Assembly: GCF_014851395.1 (NCBI RefSeq)
Contig: NW_024041262.1
Coordinates: 15,181,671 to 15,245,670 of the forward strand
Direction of reading: 5' to 3'
DNA from: Micropterus salmoides
Lineage: Eukaryota > Chordata > Actinopteri > Centrarchiformes > Centrarchidae
DNA: 64,000 nt
Part shown: one piece after another, positions 17,404-30,100 of the stretch
How positions within the stretch are numbered: position 1 is the stretch's first letter
How the letters are laid out: each line of letters begins with the position of its first letter
The notes under the pieces: generated by a model
What the model was told of the DNA's origin: nothing
Databases searched by the model: none
The model's input: only the letters and a program-made list of their open reading frames with translations
Position numbers and translations under genes: made by a program

Positions 17404-18765
17404 AGGGCCCGAGCACGAAAGTGCAACGGCAGAAACATGGCAGAAACAGTGTCCTAGCACAAAGTGTAAGGAACCTATTGTTTTTGCTCTGATTTTTATT
17501 AGGGCCCGAGCACGAAAGTGCAAGGAACCTATTGTTTTTGCTCTTCTCCACGGGATACTAATTTTTCATGGTCTTAGGATACTCGAATCCTCACAAAATT
17601 TTCACACAGCTTAGTTCTGGTGGGAAATCCAATGTTCTGCAGTGACTGTCGGGCGTGGCCAGGGGGCTCAATAGCGCCACTAAACAAACACTATTGATTG
17701 ACTAGATTTGGTGGGATTACTGCCTTTATTACAAAGAACACATTTCTGTTTCTGTTATGAGATATTCCTCAACAGGAAGTCAGCCATTTTGCACTTCCAT
17801 CATTTTCAATTATTTAAACAGATGTTTGAGGCACTTCGGATGCTCAAAGAGCCACAAAACTTTGCAGCTACACTCAAACTGGTAATGTTTCAAACAAGAA
17901 TGATAGTCGAACCCTCACGAGACTTAGCATGTTCGTCAGAAGGATTGTTTTGTATTAGCTGATATGGTTTGGGGGTGTGGTTGTGGAAAATTAACTCAAT
18001 AGCGCCCCCTACAAAATTTCAACAAAGCAGCCCCTGCTGTACGTTTTAACTAGCTGTACGAACCTCAGGAGACTGATGTATCATCTCTAGACCTAAAAAT
18101 AAGCCTTTTGGAGCCATACCCTAAACCCAACAGGAAGTCGGCCATTTTGAATTATTTTTGAAATGTTATCCATTTTAGACTCTCCGTACTTTAACAAACT
18201 CCTCCTAGAGCTTTAACCTGATCGACTTCAAATGTGGAGAGCGCCATCTTAAGAGACTTGCGATGTTAAATTGCAAAGCTTTTTTTGATAGCTCAAACGG
18301 CATGTCCAGGGTATGGTGTTGAATTTTGATGTTTCGCCATAAAAAAGAAAGTGGCATGTAAATGGCCTAGACACGGTCAGAGTTGTCCCAAACTTCACAT
18401 GTCAACCGCTTAGAGACTTACATGTCAATGTCCGGTCACAGTGATAGTGCCAACTACTGGCATCAGGAAAGGACATGTTTCAAACTTTACCTCTTATGCC
18501 TCATTTATATTTATACCCCACATAGCGCATTAGGACAAAAATGTCCATAGTGACTTCACATGGCTAGGGATGTACCTCACAAAACTTGGCACGCATGTCA
18601 GAAGGGGTGTTCTTTGTTGTCTAATATGGTTGCGCTGCAAGGTTGTGAAAAAATGGCTCAATACGCCTCCTACAAAATTTCAATGAAGCAACCCTTGCCG
18701 TATGTTTTACGTAGCTGTACGAAATGTGGGGGGCCGATTTAAGATCTCTCTAACTCATACCCTAA
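17404..18765. repeat. Unclassified teleost interspersed repeat block (AGGGCCCGAGCAC family)
   Basis: AGGGCCCGAGCACGAAAGTG occurs at 17404 and again at 17501, and AAGGAACCTATTGTTTTTGC also occurs twice, so the 5' end is a partial ~97-bp tandem duplication. Further in, two related blocks follow: CCCTACAAAATTTCAACAAA near 18010 and TCCTACAAAATTTCAATGAA near 18668, each followed by AGCTGTACGAA. AGGAAGTCnGCCATTTT also recurs (17776 and 18132). No long open frame is present. It resembles a high-copy fish repeat but I cannot name its class. Confidence 0.5.
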
Positions 18766-18766
18766 A

Positions 18767-19137
18767 GTCATCAGGTAAAACTGTGTAAAACACAGTAATC
18801 AGATTACTCTCTAATTATTAGGTTAGTCTGTGTGAAACACAGTAATCAGATCACTCTCTAGTCATCAGGTTACACTGCTTGAAACACAGTAATCAGATTA
18901 CTCTCGTTATCAGGTTACACTGTGTGAAACGTGGTAATCAGATTTCTCTCTAGTCATCAGGTTACAGTGCGTCAAACACAGTAATCAAATAACTCTTTAG
19001 TTATCATGTTTCATTGTGAAACTAGTAACCAGATTATTCTAGTCATCAGGTTACAATGTGTCAAACACAGTAATGGGATTACTCTCTCATTATCAGGTTA
19101 CACTGTAAAATGTAGTAATCACATCACTCTCTCTAGT
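18767..19137. repeat. Minisatellite, about 60-bp period, about 6 units
   Basis: Degenerate tandem units of the form CATCAGGTTACACTGTGTGA, AACACAGTAATCAGATTACT, CTCTAGT repeat roughly every 57-62 bp, with point changes and small indels. It abuts the repeat block at 17.4-18.77 kb and lies upstream of the BRCA1 first exon. Confidence 0.85.
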
Positions 19138-19289
19138 TAGGCTCTCAGGAATGTTGTTTTCACAGAAATTTCCTCTGACTCGGAATGATGGGGAAATGAA
19201 ATGTCCATAGGTTGATGGATGTGGACCAGTCGCTGGTCTCTTCATTAGAACTTTGTTGAAGAGTATTATGAAAAAGATTTAAAACAAAT

Positions 19290-19375
19290 TGGACTTTTGC
19301 GAGGATCAAACCCACAACTCCAAGAGTATGAGACTCGTGTTCTTCCCACTTTGTTCATTTATGTATCGCTGTGCC
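19290..19375 (-). repeat. tRNA-like SINE relic
   Basis: On the minus strand, GTCTCATACTCTTGGAGTTG followed by TGGGTTTGATCC resembles a tRNA anticodon-arm to B-box stretch. A convincing acceptor stem and full cloverleaf were not found, so it reads as a SINE relic rather than a tRNA gene. Confidence 0.25.
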
Positions 19376-19479
19376 CCCCAAGCTTACACTTTCTGTATGT
19401 GGAGAAACCCAAACAACAGTAGGATGAAAGTACATTGTTAGACAGTTCTGTGCAGTAGATGTTTCACTCTCCGGCCCAG

Positions 19480-19594
19480 AAGGCGGCGCTGTGACACTAG
19501 ATGCCGCAGTTAAAAATAAGTAGAAGAAGACGATAGTTGCGGGAAAACTGAAGCGGATGGCCCCTGAGTTAACTCCAAAATCTAAGAAAACAAG
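19480..19594 (+). promoter_or_regulatory. brca1: Candidate BRCA1 first exon / 5'UTR, donor at 19595
   Basis: A CpG-bearing stretch ends with AAACAAG|GTACAT, a plausible splice donor 983 bp before the acceptor of the ATG-bearing exon (20578). It contains an ATG at 19557 in frame with the BRCA1 ATG when joined. Exon 1 of human BRCA1 is non-coding, so use as 5'UTR is the default reading. Transcript evidence is absent. Confidence 0.35.
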
Positions 19595-20596
19595 GTACAT
19601 TTGGAAATATATGTATAAATATAATTTTACAACTAGTTATAGCCATTAGAAATGGTGATGTACTGATGTATTGGTCTGCCGAAGTTTCACGTCGATTGTC
19701 TTAATCTGAGAAGTCAGAAAGTCAGGAGGGCTGTGTTGGTTGTGGAAGTTAACCTCCCAAAACAAATCTTAGCAGCTGAGTCTGCATGATGTTTAGTTAG
19801 CTGCCAACTTAAGATACTTACACTAAACTCTGTTTTGTAACTGTACAATATCCTTACCAAACGTTGCCAATGTGTGTTAATGCTGACTGATCTCGGCGTA
19901 ATATTAATCTTCATCTGCTTTAACGTTACTACCAGTGTTGATTATCAGTAACGTTATCAGCTAACGATATCCACAGATACGCTTACAAGACCCCTACTAA
20001 ACATTTGCATTTATGAAGCTTATATTATCCTATTATAAATAATGTGTAGACATTATTAACGTAATGTGTTTCAGCAAGTAGGACGTAGTACTGTATAACT
20101 AGTTTATGAGCATAAGCCAGACACATAATAGCTGGCTACCTGGATAACAATACAATATGTGTGTACAATAGATGTGACATGACCAAAGTACACATAACTC
20201 ATAATTTTACTGCAGCGGGTTGTCATAATCGCAAAGACATGACAAGGTCAGATTGAGTAATTCACCGTTCAGTCAACAATAGGACATATAACCGCAATAA
20301 AAAGACCAACGTCTATTATCAGCTTATATATTTAAGTATTGGTTCAGGTGTGTCATGTTGATGCCAGTCACATTACAGTGCTCTGTATAGTCATTTTTAT
20401 TTTTTTAATTTAGACAGCAAAAACTTTCATCTCTGAATTAAGTTGTATTTCGTATAAGGATAGCTAAATAGTATAAAATCCCGACTCTACCAGTAACAGG
20501 CTCACTGTGTTTTGTTGTTGGTTGTTAAAGCCTGTAAAGTAGTGTATTGTTTACAACCTCTGTGTTTTCCTTTGTAGCTTTTTTCCAAACATCACC

Positions 20597-23500
20597 ATGA
20601 AAACCCCAAACGCCACAGATATCAAAAGGGGGATTTCAGTCCTTTGGGAGACTCTGCAGTGTCCCATATGGTGAGTCATTCACACCAAGAAGTTGAAAAA
20701 GCAAAATCTGTTGCATCTACATTATTTTTAAGTTTGTTTGTCTACTTACTTCATACTGTCATTTACATCTAGCTTGGATTTAATGACTGCACCTGTGTCT
20801 ACTAAGTGTGACCATCAGTTTTGCAAGTACATAACGTTTGATTATTCCTTATTTTGTTAAAGAAACTGATATTTTAGTTTGGTGTTTTTTTGCATGCACT
20901 CACAAACAGTATGTGTGTTTTTTTTTCTTTTTCTTTAGATTTTGTATGATGAAGCTTTTGGAAAACACCAAACAAAACAGGGTTAACTGTCCAGTGTGTA
21001 AAGCCAAGATAACTAAAAGGTTGGACAAAATCAATAAGATGATAAAATAACACTGATTTGTTGTTTTTACTTATACTTGCATAAGCATAAGTGTGTTTTT
21101 TCACTTATACAGGAGCTTACAGGAGAGCCCTGGGTTTCAGAGACTTGTAGTAGGATTGCAGGACATGATACAGGCATATGAACATGACACTGGCACAAAC
21201 TGTAAGACTATATCACATCACAGACCTCTTAAAATTAGTTAAAATGAACTTACAGTACATCATCTAATAACATCACTTTTATGATTTCAGACTTAACTGG
21301 TATGCCCCAGCAAAACAGACAAGCAGGGTAAGACATTTGAACAGTAACATTTAAGTTTTCTGTCATCTGAAGTACCACAAATGCAAATTTATTCACAATA
21401 GTAGCTCCCTTTGAATTTTCACCTGTATTTTTCTCTACGAAGAGCCACAAATGCTGAAGCTACTAAAAACTGTCATGATGTGTCATCTGGAGAGACACCT
21501 GGCCTTTACTGGGACAATGCGGAAAACAATTATGATCTTCCAAGGTCTTGCTCCTCAACTGTAGCAGGTAAAATCTTGACGCCTTGTATGGTGATGCATC
21601 TTTTCATCTATTAAATTAATATCAAATTAATTGGCAGATTTACCCTTATTTAAACTGACTGTATGCGGTGGTAAATGCGGTACACATTATTCATATTAAA
21701 AGTGTGTTGTCTTCCAAAAGGTTAATTATTTGTCATTTCCCCATTCCTCTTTTAGCCCAGAATGGGTACGCAAGACTTATGGAGCTTGAAGACACAAGTC
21801 CTTTGACAACAGAAAATGAAGGCCTGGACAGTGGCCTTGGAGAGGCGCCGCCAACTTCTGACAAGAAAATGCACAGCCCTTCATCAATCCCAGACGAGAC
21901 TGAACACAGACCTTTAAGAAAGTCCTTAAGGAAGAAACCGAAAAAGGATAATGACAAGATTCTTGACCACAAACAGAAGAAAAGTCTAGAGAAAGTCGCC
22001 GAGTGGCTCATGAAAGTTCCAACTGAAGGAAGTCTCGAGTTAGAGAAACCCAACGATGACGCCGAGGACTCTGACAGCTGTTCTTCCTCTTCAACAATAG
22101 ATGTCAAGCAACACAATAGTGATGTGAATCCTAGGAGAGCGGATCGGGCCAAAGCCCTTGAGGAGCAGGTGTTCGGGGCCGTCTACAAACGAGAGCGAAG
22201 AGGGAACAGGAGCGTCTCTCTTCCGCTTAATGTATTTGTTGAACCACCAACAATTAAAAAAACCCAGACAGCTTCCAAAAGAAAGAAGAAAAACACTCTC
22301 ACTCCTGCTAAATCCAGCTCTGGAGATAAAGATGAAAGTGACATGGAAGAAGAGCAACAAGTGATAGATGAAGTAAAGAACACCAGCAGTGACATTTTTA
22401 AAGAAGCAGAGGAAAATGGCGAAGATGAGATTCTGTGTCCCTCGTCTGATGTTAGACAACAGCAACCCGAAGGAAAGTCAAAGAAAAGGATGTGTGATAC
22501 TCTGCAGCAGTTCGACAGCGATTTGCAAGAGCAAGCTAAGGCAAAGTCAGAAAGTACTGAGGAAAAGAAAAGTGACAAGAGGAAAGGTAAAAGCATAAGG
22601 TCACAAAAAGGCAAGCCTGCTAGAGCGCCAAAACCCCTTGTTTTGGTTGGAGTTCAAAATGAAGAAACTAAGACTAGACCAAGGTCAGAAGAAGTCCAAG
22701 TTCATATTGAGAATTACCCTAGCAGCGAGGACCAAGAAATCCCTGTCACAAGGAGCAACAGGAGAAGTAGAAGACTTCAACTCTTCGCAGAGGAAGTCCA
22801 GGAAGGACACAAGAAAGCAAATTTGAGAGGCGATATACCTGAAAAAGACAGAAATGCTGCAAAGCAATCTGAGGATGCCAAAGGTGGAACATTGGATAAG
22901 ACGGCATCACCTAAGCATGGAAACATGACAAAGGGAGCTGAAAGAAATGGATGTATTTGTGATCAAGACTTAGGAGGAATAGAAAACATGGACTCTGGTG
23001 TGAGGACGTCTTATTTGAAATCAACAGAAAATGCTGAAGTGCCAAATGCTGAAACTGTGTCTGAAGCTAGCGCTGCTTGTTATGCCTCCGTGGTCCCAAA
23101 TTCTACAAGTCCAACTGAAGCAGGTGTGCTAGATGCTACGCTTGAAAGTGACAGTCCAAAGAGTAATTTCCCAAACAATATTCAGCTGGAGACCTCCGCT
23201 TGTGAGACTAAATGCGCTGGAACAGAAAACGAGGAGGAAAAGAATGACAGCGAGGTGGACACAGAGCAACTGCTGTGGAGCTTCAAAGCCACTAAACGGA
23301 AATCCTTCCACCTGGGAGGTCCAAATGTGAAAAGGAGCCGTAGCGTAGATGAAGAAAACATGCAGGGTGCCAAAACAGAGGAGAACCAGCGCGTTTGTTC
23401 TGGTGTTGGATCTGCAAAAAATCAGATCCATAAAAAGACATCTAGAATCACAAACCAAGAGGCATTGAGAGACAATGAAAACTCATCTTGTAGTGATTTG

Positions 23501-26500
23501 ATCTCCCCTTCCATCTCACCCGGCCTGACAAGAAAAAGATTTGTTGAGAAACCAGATCAAGTTGTGGTAGAAGCCTCGATCCCTGAGAGCAGTTGTTCAA
23601 GTCAGGACATTGCTGGTGGTCACTGCATCTCCAGGGATAGCATTAGCAGTGCCCTTACTCCAAATAAAGTCTCAAAGTGTGAAAGAGAAAGTCCTCATCT
23701 TTCTGTTGTGCCTCAGGTAGTAGATTCTGGGCTGCTCTTCACAGCCGTTGAACACGAGAAGCTAAATGCACCCTCAAAGTATTCTACAATCACAGAGAAT
23801 CGCCTTGATTGTACCGTGAGAGACGCTGGCAGAGTGGAGGAGATGAGAGACAGCGTTTCAGCCGCCAGTGGGAAACACTCGGGCAACGCCGCCGAACAAT
23901 CTTTAAACACAGAGTCTTCTTTAACCCCTGATGGCCTTGGAATACCAGTTGTACAAATCGTCCACGAGGCGAAATCGTACAGCGGCAGTAGCGGACAGCT
24001 CAGCGCCCATTCCTCCATCAAGAGCATGCCCAGGAAGAGGACAAGGGCCCAGAGGCTCGAATCCTCATCGGAGTCAGATTGCAGCGGAGAGGGATTACCG
24101 ACATTGACTGAAATTTTTGGAATGTCAGCCCCTCCCTCTGCTGTTACCCAGGATCAGGGAGACTCCGGTGAAGCTAACAACAGATGTGGGGGCGTTAAAG
24201 CTGATGCGGCGGAACACTTGAGCCGTCCACCTGCGTGCCCCAGCCCTGAATGCATTGACAGCAGCCAAGCGTCTGTGGACTTGTTTGGCACGCCAGATGA
24301 ATGTAAGTTCATTCTCAATAACCGAAATAGTTTGAGTTTTTTTGTTTGTTTGTTTGTTTTGGGGTTTTTTTTTGTTTGCAGCCTGCTGAGATTACGCAGT
24401 ACAGTAAGTCTCCTCTTTTGTTACTAATCTGCCAAATATGTGCTTGCTCTGTTGTTTCCCACTGTTACAATGTGTGTGTCTGAGGGATGTGGGGGAGGAA
24501 ACTCATTCTCAAGCAGTTAGACACAAAACAATTGGATTATCTTTTTCTCTCTGCAGGTGATGTTCCAGTAAATGACACCGGCGTTTCCATGGAATCGTCA
24601 CAATTTTCAAGCGAAGTCCTTGTCACACAGGTAAATATGATTATGTTCTCAATTACTTTGTTTTTTTTATACATGGCTGTGAATAAATACTCCCTCTATT
24701 GTAGAAATAGAATATAAATGAAATGTAATTCTATTCTATGTAATAAATTGAACTCTGTCTGGTTGCTAACAGTGATGCACTGTCATGTTACGCCCCAGAG
24801 AGGGCAGCCACCACACTTACCCAAACCAAACTGTCAGCTGCAGGATGACAGACTACCTCGCTCAGTAAAAAATGTCCCCCTCAGCAGCTTTCTAAATTGC
24901 ATTTCATTTACGTTGGAGGAAATGCTGCCTAGGAGATGATTCTTGTTTTCTACCTCATCCATCTTCCAGCCCTCTCACTTTTATCTGTCGACTATATTTG
25001 ACTGGGAGTTAAAGTTTCACGCCCTTGGGTTTAGAAAGGGCCCCAGGATTGCACACATCTGAGAGTCCGGAAGTTTTTGCATTACTGTGAGGCGTGTTTG
25101 TGTGTCTGTATACATAATCAATGCACTTGGTGCTGCTAACTCAAAGGATGAAATTCAAAGTATTAGTCCAGTGAAGCATTGAAACGCACACTCACTTTTA
25201 AAAGAATGGACTCTGTTCTTCCAAACCAGCACCAGATGAAAAAGCTGTTTTCACTTCTTAAATATTATATAATCTCTTTCTCGCTCTCTTATTTTGCCAT
25301 GCGTTCTCCTCACTAAGTGCTGTCTGGCTGCAAAAGCACACATTTTCTTCCAATAATGACCAGCTGGCTTCAACTGGTTCCTCCTCACTGATGGACAGTT
25401 GTTATTGTTTCCATATGTCAGTGCAAGAAACTAAATGGGCAGCCAGTATGTGTCCCCTATTTTTTTGTATTCTATTAAAGTGTATGACTCATTTGTGATT
25501 ATATGTGTGTCTACTTTACTTGGTTGTCTTCCTCTTTCAGCAAAAGATAGCAATGCAGAAGGAGCTGGTGAGGTTGGAGAAGTTGATGGCTCTGGTGTCA
25601 GAGGTGCTTCAGGAGAAAGAAGAAAGTCCCACCAAAGAAGTTCCCTCAGAAACAAAGCAGAGCAGCAAAACCACAGGTGAGCAGATAAGAAATTTTGTTT
25701 TTGGCACGACTAGACAATTAAACTTAGTAAATGACTGTTTAAGCCAAAATTCACTGAATATTTTCAGATTTTATTACCGTAGTTTTACATGATGTTAAAC
25801 TGAAAGTTTACCCAGTGTTCCAATTTAATATGAAGTGCAGGTCAAAGATGCTGGATTACTACCCTTTTCTTCTTCTTTGAGGAACATACCTCAATAACCC
25901 CAAACTGAAGTCTTTTCTTTTTAGTTCAGCTTATGTATTGGCTTGGTGAAAGTACTGAGAGCTGACGATTGTTTTGTATCCCCAGGCCCAGACACCCACA
26001 GACCCCTCCCGTGTGACCAGGGCACAGTCCAAGGATCAGACCTGTAAGTAAAGCTTTTCGTAATACTGGCTAGAAATTTTTTCTATGTAGACATTTTTAC
26101 TCTCCTGATAAGATGTTCTTGTTCTCATAAATTAGTAATTTATTACTTTGAACTACAACATTTTTGAAAGAAAGAATAGTTTGACTGAATACATTCTGAA
26201 TAGGTAATACATAAAACTGAAAATATAATAATATATCAACGCACAATAGCACAATATTGTTAGCATAAAAAAGTACAAAAATAGTACATACAATGGTACA
26301 TCTGTGTGCTTCAGTTTGTTTAATTGCTTAATATCTTTTGCAAAACAAAATCCGACAGAAACAACAGGCATCACATACAACTATATTTCAAGCTACGAAT
26401 GAATGCTGCCTGTCCAAATTCCCAACATGAAGTCATTGTTTGCAGTATGCAGGAAATAATTAAGAGCTGAAGATATCACAGCTAAGTGATTCCCAGGAAC

Positions 26501-27094
26501 TGGACAGGTTGAAACCAGTTTTACATGGTAACCGTCTTCATTCCTACAGAGAAGATATTCTTGATGTTGGCAACTCTCTGTATTCATCTTACTGATAGTA
26601 TCATTCAAAATGTTAGGGGGATTTGTCTACGTGCGACTTTAGATCTTTCCAGGCCTATCAGGGGCATCAGTGTTTATTTGGGTAATTGTCAGTGCCGAAA
26701 AAGTACATGTAACTTTAAAGCAATAGTTGGACTTTTGGGGAAATATGCTTCTTCATAATAGATGAAAAGATTGGCCATTAAATATAAAGCTGCATTCGGT
26801 TAGTTCAGCTTTTTAGAAGCAGCTAGCCTGATTGATAGAAAGTTGTTTTTTGGTCAGTAGACCAGTAAACCAGTCTGCCATGACAATCCTTAAAGTCCAG
26901 CCTGACGTCAATTACAAATCGAATGAAATAATATCTGCCTCAGCGTGTTGTATTTCTCCCCTCTAAGGATTGTATACATTATTAATACATTTCAGATTGA
27001 GCTATATTTCAATACCACCATATTAAGCAGAACAATAACTGGAGCAAGTGGCATGTAATTGGTCTCTTTCGGTCTTTGACTGAAGGAGAAAGTT

Positions 27095-27128
<34 letters not shown>

Positions 27129-30100
27129 GCTCGTCTTGTTCTCAGAGGGTGATGCATCTCAAGAGGACAGGCGGATAATCTCACTAATGAACCCAGAATC
27201 TGCTTATGCTGTGGAGAATAAAAAAGTCATTAGTGACTCCTTCTTATATGTCATTTAGAGCACTTAGAGGGAAACTTGTGTTGCCACAGTAATTTATCTC
27301 TACCGCTTGACTGCCCTCCCCCAACCTCTCGCCTTGCAGGGTTCTAAGTGCTGTCCTCCAGGCAAGAGAGAGGGAGAGATGGAAAAAGACAGCAGATGAA
27401 AACACAGAAGGCCTCAGATATACAAGTTCTGAATTAAAAAGCATATACTCCATGGGCATACTGGTGAAATTGGGCACTGGAGTATATGACGAGCGTTCAA
27501 TGAGCCATTATCACTTTGGTACAGAGAATTGAAATGGAGGCACGCTGCCAGTTGTCAGTATTTCAGGAGTCTTTGAGTGAAGAAATGAACCCAAAAGAAA
27601 ACAAAGGAAGACAACTTCCAAAACTTGAATCATATGAGATATGAAATAGCCTCTAATATACTAATAACAAAGGACATATTATGGATATTGAGTTTCTGTC
27701 AATACCGAGTTCAGTGCCGAGAGTGTAAGCATATTTGATTTGAAATGAAACATTTGACTGGGTTTAAATAGCTGCTATTCAGCAGGATAATTTATTCATT
27801 TGGATCTCCTGTAGCTACCACTACCATGGTAGCATCTACTCTTCCCGGGTTCACATAATGTAAAACAAAACAATGAATCAGTAACAATAAAACCCACATT
27901 ATATCGAGTTAGTCGGTAAAATATTTGATACAGCTCAAAAATAAGAGTACCACTATAAACACCCTATACAGTGACTGAAAAATATAATAAATGAAATAAT
28001 ATAAAATTAATAAATAAATAAAAATGAAACTACACCAAGAAAGTTCCTTTTAATGATCATACAGTGGATAGAAAAAGTCTACAAACCCCTGTTAAAATGC
28101 CAGGTTCTTACGATGTAAAATAATGAGGAAAAGATAAATCATGTCAGAGATTTTTCCACCTATAATGTGAACAATTTAATAACAAACTGAAATCTTCGAG
28201 GGGGAAAAATGAAAAATAAAAACCTTACCGTAACCTGGTTGCATAAGTGTGCACACCCTCTTATAACTGGGGATGTGGCTGTGTTCAGAATTAACCAATC
28301 ACATTCGAACTCAGGTTAACTAGAAGTCATTACACACCTGCCATCATTTAAAGTGACTCTGATTAATCACAAATAACATTCAGCTGTAAGATTTTCCTGA
28401 TATTTTCTTAGTTGCATCTCTGAGAAAAAGCCATGGTCCGCAGAGAGCTTTCAAAGCATCAAAGAGATCTCATTGTTGAAAGACATAAGTCAGGAGACGG
28501 GTACAAAAGAATTTCCAAAGCATTAGATATCCATGGAACACAGTGAAGACAGTCATCATCAAGTGGAGAAAATATGGCACAACTGTGACTTTACCAAGAA
28601 CTAGATGTCCCTCCAAAATTGACGAAAAGACGAAAAGAAAACTGGTCAGGGAGGCTTCCAAGAGGCCTACAGCAACATTAAAGGAACTGTAGGAATTTCT
28701 TGCAAGTACTGGCTGTGTGGTACATGTGACAACTATCTCCCGTATTCTTCATATGAATGGGGTAAGGTGGCAAGACGGAAGCCTTTTCTTACAAAGAAAA
28801 ACATCCAAGCACAGCTGAAGTCTGCAAAAACAAACATCCCCCAAAAGCACGTGGGAAAATGTTTTATGGTCTGATGAAACCAAAGTAGAACTTTTTGGCC
28901 ATAATTCCAAAAGGTATGTTTGGTGTAAAAACAGCACTGCACATCACCCAAGGAACACCATACCCACAGTGAAGCATGGTGGTGGCAGCATCATGCTTGG
29001 GACTGTTTTTCTTCAGCTGGAACCAGGGCCTTAGTCAGTGTGGAGGGAATTATGAACATTTCCAAATACCAGGCAGTTTTGGCACAAAACCTTCAGGCGG
29101 CGGTTAGAAAGCTGAAGATGAAGTGGAAGTTCACCTTTCAGCATGACAACGACCCAAAGCGCACATCCAGATCCACAAAAGCATGGCTTCACCAGAAGAA
29201 GATTAATGTTTAGGAATGGCCCAGCCAGAGCCCAGACCTGAATCCAATTGAACATCTGTGGGGTGATCTGAAGAGGGCTGTGCACAGGCGATGTCCTCGC
29301 AATCTGACAGATTTGGAGCGCCTTTGCAAAGAAGAGTGGCCAAATATTGCCACATCAAGATGTGCCATGCTAATAGACTCCTACCCAAACAGACTGCCTG
29401 CTGTAATAAAATCAAAAGGTGCTTCAACAAAATATTGGTCTAAGGGTGTGCACACTTGCAACCAGGTTATTTGAGGGTTTTTATTTTTCATTTTTCCCCC
29501 TCAAAGATTTCAATTTGTTTTTCAATTGAATTGTTAACATTATAGGTGACATTAAAGGTGGAAAAAGTTCTGACATGATTTATCTTTCATTATTTTACAT
29601 CAGAAGAACCTGGCATTTTAACAGGGGTGTGTAGACTTTTTCTTTCTACTGTATAGTCGGATATTATGTGCCAAAGTGTGTCCAATTTGGAGAGGGGCCT
29701 GTGTTCTGTGCCGTTAGGCGTTTATCTTTTTAAAAAGAGTTTAACTTGTTAAACGTGTCTTTTAATAATAACCCTAAACATAGAGACAATACAACCCATT
29801 TTTCTTTTTACTGAATCATTGACTTGGCAAAGGATTTGCAACCATGGTGTATGTTGCCTTGACTACTTACTTTCTGCCCCTTACAGCAGGAGGCTGTATA
29901 AAAAGGGATACGATTTCTACACTGATATCTAATGTGGATGCAAACACCTTCAACTTACAGCTGAGTCAGCACTTTAATCATATAGTTATTGTTTTATTTT
30001 AGATTTTCTGCAGGAGCCACCACAACAGCAGTGTGTCACTGTCCTAATACTTATTGCCTGCACTGCACCATGTTTCAGTGCTCCACAGAAGTTAATGTAC

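Noticed and set aside
18767..19137. Regular repeats considered as a CRISPR array
   Set aside because: Units are contiguous and diverged, with no unique spacers, in vertebrate DNA. This is a minisatellite.
19290..19375. Possible tRNA gene on the minus strand
   Set aside because: There is a B-box-like stretch but no acceptor stem or full cloverleaf, so it was kept only as a weak SINE relic.
21733..24027. Several minus-strand and off-frame open frames over the BRCA1 central exon
   Set aside because: They mirror the long coding exon, whose composition suppresses stops in other frames. None shows family similarity.
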